Assembly: GCF_907164575.1 (NCBI RefSeq)
Contig: NZ_CAJQYY010000012.1
Span: 116,280 to 180,279 of the forward strand
Direction of reading: 5' to 3'
Source of the DNA: Paraburkholderia gardini
GTDB taxonomy: Bacteria; Pseudomonadota; Gammaproteobacteria; Burkholderiales; Burkholderiaceae
Length of the DNA stretch: 64,000 nt
Part shown: piece after piece, positions 59,024 to 64,000 of the stretch
How positions within the stretch are numbered: position 1 is the stretch's first letter
Layout: each line of letters begins with the position of its first letter
Program-made: the position numbers and the translations under genes
Notes under the pieces: generated by a model
Seen by the model: only the letters and a program-made list of their open reading frames with translations
Databases searched by the model: none
Told to the model about the DNA's origin: nothing

Positions 59024-59451
59024 CCGCCTCGCATTGCATCGAGATACTGCCGCACCGCGACGAGATCGCTGATATTGCCGGCCAGCATGCGGTCGAGCGC
59101 GCGACGGCCGCCGAACGGCGGCGCGCTGTTCGGGCGCCGGATCCAGGTATCGGCGGCGGCTGGCGGCGGCAACAGGATCTGCAGACCCTTGTAAATGCCG
59201 AGCAGCAGCGACAGCCGCTCGAGCGTGTCGCGGCCAAGCCTTGCCGTTTGCGGCGCCTGCTTCCATTTGAAGAACGTCGAACGACCGGGCGAGCCCAGCA
59301 GGACGATCTGCTCGTCGGCGCTCAGGTCCCAGTCGCGGGCGATATTGAAGAACGCACGCAGGCCAGCCGCCGACATTTCGGTGACCGACGGCTCGCCGGC
59401 GGCACGCGCAATGGGGCGTTCGGCAGAAAATGCACGGGCGGTACTGGACAT
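59014..59451 (-). CDS. Xre/MbcA/ParS-type antitoxin
   Basis: 145 aa. The N-terminal half is helix-turn-helix-like (LSADEQIVLLGSPGRSTFFK, RDTLERLSLLLGIYKGLQIL). The C-terminal half is the toxin-binding domain (DTWIRRPNSAPPFGGRRALD, MLAGNISDLVAVRQYLDAMR). It should neutralise the downstream RES toxin and repress the operon. It is the first gene of the pair, with an AAGGA ribosome site and an AT-rich promoter with an inverted repeat upstream. Confidence 0.9.
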   Translation of the reverse strand: MSSTARAFSAERPIARAAGEPSVTEMSAAGLRAFFNIARDWDLSADEQIVLLGSPGRSTFFKWKQAPQTARLGRDTLERLSLLLGIYKGLQILLPPPAAADTWIRRPNSAPPFGGRRALDRMLAGNISDLVAVRQYLDAMRGGWA

Positions 59452-59472
59452 GATGATGTAGTCCTTAAATAA

Positions 59473-59491
59473 ACTATAAGTTAATAATAGT
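59473..59491 (-). promoter_or_regulatory. promoter/operator of the RES-Xre pair
   Basis: In AT-rich DNA just upstream of the antitoxin, ACTAT (59473-59477) and ATAGT (59487-59491) form an inverted repeat. On the minus strand TTGCGT, 16 bases and TATTAT could be -35 and -10. Antitoxin binding here would autoregulate the pair. Confidence 0.5.
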
Positions 59492-59525
59492 CCATTTATG
59501 GATTAACGCAAGACCATGTGCCGGA

Positions 59526-60377
59526 TTATCCGCTCGCGAGGCCGCTTGCCAGCAGCCTCACGGTTTCGAGCGTGCGCCGGTCGCGAACCCGCGAATGCAA
59601 CGTCACGCGCGACCCAGGCAGCGCGGGCAGACCAAGTCGCGAACCGGCGTCGACGAGTCCGCGCGGTGCGACGCGTCGCGCCAGCGGCGACACCGCGATG
59701 CCCGCCGCCGCTGCCGCGCCGACAGCCGCCACGCCGCCGCCGATAAACGTTTCATGCCACGCTACGCCCGCGTCGTCGAGCGCGCGTAGCGCCGCGGCGC
59801 GCACGCTGCAGGGCGCCGCGAGCAGCGCAAGCGGCAGCGGCTCGTTCACGGGAGGCAGCCAGTCCGGCGTCGCGAGCCATGCGATCGGTTCGGTGAAAAG
59901 CGGCTGGGCGTCGTCACGCGGCGTTTCGTCCGGCTCGTAGCGAACGATGACGGCGTCGAGCTGCCGCTCGTCGAACTGCTCCAGCAGCGCCGCCGACATG
60001 CCCAGATGCAGCTCGACGACGAGCCCCGGATCGTGTGTCTTCAGCCGGCCAAGCAACGCCGGCAGATTCGCGCCCGCGACGTGCTCGCTCAAACCGATCG
60101 CGAGCTTGCGATGCTCGACGGAAAGCGCGCCGAGCGCGCGCTCGTGCGCCTGCAACAGATCGCGCGCGGCGTCGAGAAACGCCTTGCCCTCGGCGGAAAG
60201 CCGCACGAGCCGCGGCGTACGATCCAGCAACGGGCGGCCGAGGTGTGCCTCCAGCCGCTTCAGCTTGAGACTGACAGCCGACTGGGTGGTATCGAGCGCA
60301 ACGGCTGCGCGCGTGAAACTGGCGAGATCGGCGACCAGCACGAACGCCCGGACTGCATCGAGGTCGAGTACTTTCAT
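59526..60377 (-). CDS. LysR family transcriptional regulator
   Basis: 283 aa. The N-terminal winged helix is standard: LDAVRAFVLVADLASFTRAA, TQSAVSLKLKRLEAHLGRPL, then RLSAEGKAFLDAARDLL. The effector domain (about residues 90-280) has the usual pattern, including LDAVIVRYEPDE. It is divergent from the tautomerase gene with a 102-base gap that contains a GATATC repeat, so it probably regulates that gene. The inducer is unknown. Confidence 0.93.
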   Translation of the reverse strand: MKVLDLDAVRAFVLVADLASFTRAAVALDTTQSAVSLKLKRLEAHLGRPLLDRTPRLVRLSAEGKAFLDAARDLLQAHERALGALSVEHRKLAIGLSEHVAGANLPALLGRLKTHDPGLVVELHLGMSAALLEQFDERQLDAVIVRYEPDETPRDDAQPLFTEPIAWLATPDWLPPVNEPLPLALLAAPCSVRAAALRALDDAGVAWHETFIGGGVAAVGAAAAAGIAVSPLARRVAPRGLVDAGSRLGLPALPGSRVTLHSRVRDRRTLETVRLLASGLASG

Positions 60378-60394
60378 TTCTATTGAAAATGACT

Positions 60395-60412
60395 GATATC
60401 TTCAGTGATATC
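60395..60412. promoter_or_regulatory. GATATC-N6-GATATC repeat, candidate LysR site
   Basis: Two GATATC hexamers (each itself a palindrome) separated by TTCAGT in the LysR-tautomerase divergent region, a typical place for a LysR operator. Confidence 0.4.
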
Positions 60413-60479
60413 TATTCATTATGTGACGACCGGCGCAAGATGGCTACCTGAACTTTTCATTTTCTTGTGGGAGTCCATC

Positions 60480-60863
60480 ATGCCGCTTACCCGAATTTCG
60501 CTTCGCGCTGGCAAGTCCGTCGAATATCGCAAGGCCCTCACCGAGGGCATCCAGCGCGCGCTGGTCGAACATTGCAAGGTGCCGCCGGACGACATCTTCA
60601 TGCTGATCAACGAACACGACGAAGGCAATTTCGTGTTCGACCGGCACTACCTGGGCGTCGAGCGCAGCGACGATCTGGTCATCGTCCAGATCACGTTCAA
60701 CAACACCCGAACCATCGAGCAGAAGAAGGCGTTCTACAGGCAGGTCGTCGATAACCTGGCGGAGTCGCCCGGCGTGCGGCGAGAGGATGTGCTCATCAAT
60801 CTCGTCGAGGTGGTGAAGGAGAACTGGTCGTTTGGGAACGGCGTCGCGCATTACGCGCTTTGA
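60480..60863 (+). CDS. tautomerase-superfamily protein (4-OT/MSAD-like)
   Basis: 127 aa from the ATG at 60480, preceded by GGGAG. After Met removal it has the catalytic N-terminal proline (MPLTRISLRAGKSVEYRKAL). Further family features are GIQRALVEHCKVPPDDIFML and the C-terminal VRREDVLINLVEVVKENWSF. The size fits the longer single-chain tautomerases. The substrate is unknown; relatives act on enols and halogenated acrylates. It is divergent from the LysR gene. Confidence 0.88.
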   Translation: MPLTRISLRAGKSVEYRKALTEGIQRALVEHCKVPPDDIFMLINEHDEGNFVFDRHYLGVERSDDLVIVQITFNNTRTIEQKKAFYRQVVDNLAESPGVRREDVLINLVEVVKENWSFGNGVAHYAL

Positions 60864-60891
60864 CGGCGCGGCGCGTTGGTATCAGCAGGTA

Positions 60892-61560
60892 TCAGGGCGA
60901 GGGGATCAGGCCGTTGAGGAGGCTGGTCCTCGCCGGCGCGATGGCAACGACGCAACTGTCCGCGATCGCGAAAAAGGGCGTGGAAACGACGACAGGCGCG
61001 GGGCCGCTACTGGTCCAGCGCAGGTTGCATGCGTTGACGCCGGCGGCATCCGGCTTCGTGTCGTCGGGTTGCGCGACGACCTGCGCGAACGAGTTCGCGC
61101 GCAGGCTCACCTTTTCCGCGTAAGCCTTCGAGCCGCCGTAGCTCTTCAGCGCGGCGTTCAGGTCGCCGCCGGCCGATCGCATGTATCCGTAAAGGATGGC
61201 CGAACCCACCTCGATATTGGCGGTCGGCTCGGTCAGATCGTTCACGTTTTTCAGCAGCCGCCTGTGGGCGCTCGGCACGACCTGCATGAGGCCCGTCGCG
61301 CCGTTGGCGCCTTTCGCCTTTTCCTTGAAGCGCGATTCGATCGAAATGATCGCGAGCAACAGCGCGGGCGGCAGCGAGTATTTCGATGCGGCGGACGTGA
61401 CGGCAGCCGAGATCTGCTCGGCCTTTTCCCTGGCGACACCGAACTTCTGCGTGAGATACGCGGAAATCTGCGCGACCTGCTCGTTCTCCCCAGCCATCGC
61501 GCAGGGCGAGAGGCCGATCAGACCGATCGGGAGCAGGATCAGGACAAGGAGACGTCGCAT
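60892..61560 (-). CDS. lytic transglycosylase (SLT domain)
   Basis: 222 aa from the ATG at 61560. A signal peptide covers about residues 1-23 (LLVLILLPIGLIGLSPCAMA). The SLT domain follows: LPPALLLAIISIESRFKEKA carries the catalytic Glu, and GATGLMQVVPSAHRRLL and YMRSAGGDLNAALKSYGGSK are standard. It would cleave peptidoglycan in the periplasm. The frame extends further upstream (to 61836) but only across the modE promoter region. No flagellar or secretion genes lie near, so its specific role is open. Confidence 0.9.
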   Translation of the reverse strand: MRRLLVLILLPIGLIGLSPCAMAGENEQVAQISAYLTQKFGVAREKAEQISAAVTSAASKYSLPPALLLAIISIESRFKEKAKGANGATGLMQVVPSAHRRLLKNVNDLTEPTANIEVGSAILYGYMRSAGGDLNAALKSYGGSKAYAEKVSLRANSFAQVVAQPDDTKPDAAGVNACNLRWTSSGPAPVVVSTPFFAIADSCVVAIAPARTSLLNGLIPSP

Positions 61561-61690
61561 GCTTCGGGGGAAAGACGTGAAAGGCTGAATTATAGCGGCG
61601 GAGGCAAAAAGTACCAGATTGATCAGATGAAAGCCGCCAGCGGCGTGAACGGCTGTGCCCCGATGCAGCGTTGCGGACGTTGCATGGCCG

Positions 61691-61705
61691 TGTACCATCG
61701 GTACA
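61691..61705. promoter_or_regulatory. TGTACC-ATC-GGTACA palindrome before modE
   Basis: A perfect 6-bp inverted repeat with a 3-base centre lies 22 bases before the modE start. It is unlike the ModE box seen at 29713, 30050 and 33168, so if it is an operator another regulator may use it. Confidence 0.35.
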
Positions 61706-61727
61706 TCTTCCTTATCCGTAGCCAGCC

Positions 61728-62567
61728 ATGACTGAAAAAAGCGCATCCGGTACCCGTCCCGAGCCGCTCGAACTCGGCGGATCGGTGTGGTTTCAGGCGG
61801 GCGAGCGGACGCTCGGCGGCGCATCGCGAATCGCACTCCTGGCGGCGATCCGCGAGACCGGTTCGATCACGGGCGCCGCGCGTGCCGTCGGCATGAGCTA
61901 CAAGGCCGCGTGGGACGCCATCGATACGATGAACAACCTGGCCGGCGAGCCGCTCGTCGTGCGCGCGGCGGGCGGCAAGGGCGGGGGCGGCACGACGCTT
62001 ACGCCGCGCGCGATGCGCCTGATCGAGACGTTTCGCGCCGTCGAAAACGAGCACCGGCGGTTTCTGGAGCGGGCCGGCGCGGCAATCGAACACTTCGCCA
62101 GCGACTGGTCGCTGATCGGCAGGATCGGCATGAAAACGAGCGCGCGTAACCAGTTGTACGGTACGGTGTCCGAGATCGTGCGCGGCGCGGTGAACGACGA
62201 AGTGTCGCTCGTATTGCCCGGCGCCCAGACGGTCGTCGCGATTCTCACGCATGAAAGCACCGAGACGCTTGGGCTTGCCGTCGGTGCGGCCGCGTTTGCG
62301 CTGATCAAGGCCTCGTGGGTCATGCTGATCATCGACGAGGGTGCTGACGAACCCGCGCGGATCTCGGCGCGCAACCAGTTGCGCGGCACGGTCACGGCGG
62401 TGAAGCGCGGCGCGGTCAACGCGGAGGTGTCGCTGGAACTGCCCGGCGGCGTGGTCGTGACAGCGGTGATCACGAACGGAAGCGCCGCCACGCTCGGCCT
62501 CGTCGAAGGCGCGCCGGCGATCGCGGCGTTCAAGGCTTCGAGCGTGATTCTCGGCGTCAGCGACTAG
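61728..62567 (+). CDS. modE: molybdate-responsive regulator ModE (full length)
   Basis: 279 aa. The N-terminal winged helix (SRIALLAAIRETGSITGAAR, GMSYKAAWDAIDTMNNLAGE, GGKGGGGTTLTPRAMRLIET) is followed by two Mop/TOBE domains: KTSARNQLYGTVSEIVRGAV ... FALIKASWVM and ISARNQLRGTVTAVKRGAVN ... AAFKASSVIL. It binds molybdate and represses mod genes or activates Mo enzymes. The structural mod genes are not next to it; only a ModC-like fragment lies downstream on the other strand. It could be the regulator acting at the three boxes at 29713-33195. Confidence 0.95.
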   Translation: MTEKSASGTRPEPLELGGSVWFQAGERTLGGASRIALLAAIRETGSITGAARAVGMSYKAAWDAIDTMNNLAGEPLVVRAAGGKGGGGTTLTPRAMRLIETFRAVENEHRRFLERAGAAIEHFASDWSLIGRIGMKTSARNQLYGTVSEIVRGAVNDEVSLVLPGAQTVVAILTHESTETLGLAVGAAAFALIKASWVMLIIDEGADEPARISARNQLRGTVTAVKRGAVNAEVSLELPGGVVVTAVITNGSAATLGLVEGAPAIAAFKASSVILGVSD

Positions 62568-62590
62568 CAGGCGCCTGATGCGACACGTCG

Positions 62591-62712
62591 TCAATAACTG
62601 CTGCGTGCGTAGCCGGTGAAGGCGGTGTGCGGTTGAACCCGGCCGCCGACCACATGCACGACCTGATCGCCGAACGCGGCGATGTCATCGGGATCGTGCG
62701 TGATCGGTGGCC
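62591..62712 (-). pseudogene. C-terminal remnant of a ModC-like ABC ATPase
   Basis: On the minus strand, the residues ITHDPDDIAAFGDQVVHVVG followed by GRVQPHTAF and a TGA stop match the H-loop (THD) to C-terminus of molybdate-type ABC ATPases, where the region after the H-loop His reads as an aspartate-rich helix then VxxxGRV. Upstream the frame loses similarity within a few residues (WPPISSPWPP), and there are no Walker A, Walker B or signature motifs. It is therefore a truncated relic next to modE, implying a deleted modABC cluster. The left limit is approximate. Confidence 0.6.
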
Positions 62713-62762
62713 ATGGCGAAGATATCGGCGGCCACATGTGCCATGCAGAACGTTGATGGAGA

Positions 62763-63551
62763 TTACGCGTCGGTTGCGGGCGGCGGAGGAAGCGACGTGT
62801 CGCGCGTACGCGAGACCGGCGGGGGCGGCCGATGGTGGCCGGCCTTCCAGCGGGCGCGAACGAATGGCCGCTCATGACCGGATACCTTGAGCGCGACGTG
62901 GGTGATCCAGCGCTGCGTCGGCACGCGGACGTCATGCAGGCTGACCGTCAGCGCGACGAGGCTCAACGCCACCGCCGCCGCTGACAGCTGGCCCGGGCGT
63001 GCGTGCCAGGCGGCGCGCACGAACAGCAGCGCCGCACCCGCGCCGACCAGGCAGCCCGTAACGGCTTCCGACGGCGAATGCGCTACGAGCACCACACGTG
63101 AAAGCCCGACCGCGATGCCGGCGGCGAGCCCGAGCAGCACGCCGGCCAGGCGGATCGAGGGGCGCGCGGGCAGCAGCATCATGAAGAGGGCGACGGGATA
63201 GACGGCCGTCGAGAGCATGGCGTGGCCGCTGACGCCGGTGAAATCCAGCACGCGCACGCCGACCCCCCAACCGAGGAACGCAAGCTTGGTGAGCGTGACG
63301 ACGCCGATCGCCGCGCCGAGCAGCCCGAGCCACAACACCGCCATGCGCCAGGTGTAGCCGACCGCCAGCCACAGCGCGATGGCGATCGCGAGCGGCAGCG
63401 TGAGGCCTGCGCCACCGAGGCTGGTAATCATGAACCACAGATGAAGAGGCAGATCGGGCATGGCAGCAACTGCGCCGGTGAGCGCAGCGAATCCGGCAAA
63501 AAATGGGAGTGAAGAAGCGAAAAGCGCGCGCTGCCTGACACCCTGCGACAA
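62763..63551 (-). CDS. PAP2-superfamily membrane phosphatase
   Basis: 262 aa starting at TTG 63551 (TAAGG about 7 bases upstream; an ATG at 63461 would remove 30 residues). It has about six transmembrane helices (LTLPLAIAIALWLAVGYTW, MAVLWLGLLGAAIGVVTLTK and others). PAP2 motifs: GVSGHAMLSTAVYPVALFMM (SGH) and GLSRVVLVAHSPSEAVTG (SRxxxxxH). The usual Pro before SGH is Val and the terminal Asp is Glu. Relatives dephosphorylate lipids such as undecaprenyl or phosphatidyl phosphates. The C-terminal tail (PPPPVSRTRDTSLPPPP) is low-complexity. Confidence 0.85.
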   Translation of the reverse strand: MSQGVRQRALFASSLPFFAGFAALTGAVAAMPDLPLHLWFMITSLGGAGLTLPLAIAIALWLAVGYTWRMAVLWLGLLGAAIGVVTLTKLAFLGWGVGVRVLDFTGVSGHAMLSTAVYPVALFMMLLPARPSIRLAGVLLGLAAGIAVGLSRVVLVAHSPSEAVTGCLVGAGAALLFVRAAWHARPGQLSAAAVALSLVALTVSLHDVRVPTQRWITHVALKVSGHERPFVRARWKAGHHRPPPPVSRTRDTSLPPPPATDA

Positions 63552-63695
63552 CAGACGGCCTTAAGCACGCGGCCCGATAGCCGCAAGTATAAAGTGAGTG
63601 AGGGTGGCGTGGTCGTGACATACCGGTACTCGCACCCGGCAGATGGACAGAAACGGGGCTGGCCGGCGCTTAGCAGGTTGCGGGAATTGGTGTTA

Positions 63696-63710
63696 TTGTG
63701 CATTGCACAA
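63696..63710. promoter_or_regulatory. TTGTGC-ATT-GCACAA palindrome, PhaR-like site
   Basis: A perfect 6-bp inverted repeat with a 3-base centre lies 51 bases before the ATG at 63761. It resembles the TTGTGC/GCACAA operators I recall for PhaR, the repressor of polyhydroxybutyrate granule genes in Burkholderia and Ralstonia. The downstream ORF resembles a PHB-depolymerase-family esterase N-terminus, which fits. Confidence 0.45.
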
Positions 63711-63760
63711 CAATCCACCCATTCTGGCCCGGAACCGTCCCTTTTTGCGAGGTTGATCCG

Positions 63761-63955
63761 ATGGCAAAAAATCTGTCGAAACTCTGGCTGGGCGGTCTCA
63801 AACGCCTGATCGCCGCACAAACCAGGCAAACCCGCGAATCACTGAAGCACACTGCAGCAAGACCGGCGCGTCCCATCGCGAAATCCGCAAAACCGCCCGC
63901 GAAATTGCGCACCACCAGAACCCGCGACCTGCCGCGCGCCGGCGCGCGCGGATAA
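63761..63955 (+). CDS. short ORF like the N-terminus of a PHB-depolymerase-family esterase
   Basis: 64 aa with the N-terminus MAKNLSKLWLGGLKRLIAAQ, which resembles the start of Burkholderia PHB-depolymerase/feruloyl-esterase-type hydrolases, followed by a basic, Arg/Lys/Pro-rich stretch. The frame stops at TAA 63953-63955, before any catalytic domain. Either this is a short basic protein, or the real gene is frameshifted or continues in another frame beyond the window; a run of nine C occurs just downstream. The PhaR-like palindrome upstream supports a role in PHB metabolism (inference). Confidence 0.45.
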   Translation: MAKNLSKLWLGGLKRLIAAQTRQTRESLKHTAARPARPIAKSAKPPAKLRTTRTRDLPRAGARG

Positions 63956-64000
63956 CCCGTGCGGGCCCGCGCCCCCCCCCTGGCGGGCGGGGCGAGGGCG
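63956..64000. other. GC-rich tail with a C homopolymer
   Basis: The last 45 bases contain a run of nine C (63972-63980) and no stop that would identify a gene. The run is a place where sequencing indels or slippage could hide a frameshift in the adjoining ORF. Confidence 0.5.

Noticed and set aside
61623..62594. 323-codon minus-strand frame opposite modE
   Set aside because: Shadow of modE; the product is His/Arg-rich without motifs.

Overview
The window is high-GC (by eye around 63-65%) and reads as chromosomal DNA from a betaproteobacterium of the Burkholderiaceae, most like Paraburkholderia or Caballeronia. The pointers are the gene order leuD-leuB-asd-fimV-truA-trpF-trpB-(DNA methyltransferase)-trpA-accD-folC-dedD-cvpA-purF-metZ, the fused TreS-maltokinase, and the Burkholderia-type FAD sugar dehydrogenase complex. 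I see no rRNA, tRNA, CRISPR array, insertion sequence or prophage.

Region 1 (1-16911, all + strand) is housekeeping: end of leucine synthesis, aspartate-semialdehyde dehydrogenase, a FimV-like peptidoglycan-binding polar protein, tRNA pseudouridine synthase, the trpF-trpB-trpA block with an orphan beta-class DNA methyltransferase inside it, acetyl-CoA carboxylase beta, folate synthase, a SPOR protein, CvpA, PurF and MetZ. Between purF and metZ lies what looks like a SAM-II-type riboswitch followed by an intrinsic terminator.

Region 2 (16991-20576) has an AraC regulator, an FKBP prolyl isomerase, a histidine-kinase-like protein that has lost its ATP-binding boxes, and a CNNM/CorC-type membrane protein with an in-frame tandem repeat.

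Region 3 (20642-28115 and 33825-52280, almost all - strand) is carbohydrate metabolism. GlgE, TreS-maltokinase, GlgB, GlgX, TreZ, MalQ and TreY form a tightly packed run, with 4-8 base overlaps at four of its six junctions. It can convert trehalose to maltose, maltose-1-phosphate and branched alpha-glucan, and degrade glucan back to trehalose. A debranching-type glucosidase, a GH63-like glucosidase, glucose-6-phosphate dehydrogenase and a polyphosphate-glucokinase-like ROK kinase lie further on and can channel free glucose into central metabolism.

Region 4 (28505-33739) interrupts the carbohydrate genes. It holds two small accessory proteins, then a molybdenum-themed island: a DUF2325 coiled-coil protein, an HTH-only ModE-like regulator, a NifQ-like protein lacking one of the four family cysteines, a stand-alone molybdopterin-oxidoreductase-fold protein, and a double-Mop molbindin. 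Three sites match the E. coli ModE operator pattern with its exact 6-base spacer. No nif structural genes are present. I consider this the most promising part for new biology.

Region 5 (52666-63955) has a DUF1345 membrane protein, a three-gene FAD-dependent sugar dehydrogenase complex (small subunit, GMC/3Fe-4S catalytic subunit, triheme cytochrome c), a PPP-type phosphatase, a RES/Xre toxin-antitoxin pair, a LysR-tautomerase divergent pair, a lytic transglycosylase, full-length ModE followed by a C-terminal remnant of a ModC-like ATPase, a PAP2 phosphatase, and a short ORF resembling the N-terminus of PHB-depolymerase-family esterases behind a palindromic PhaR-like site.

Family names were recognised from motifs by reading; no database search was run.
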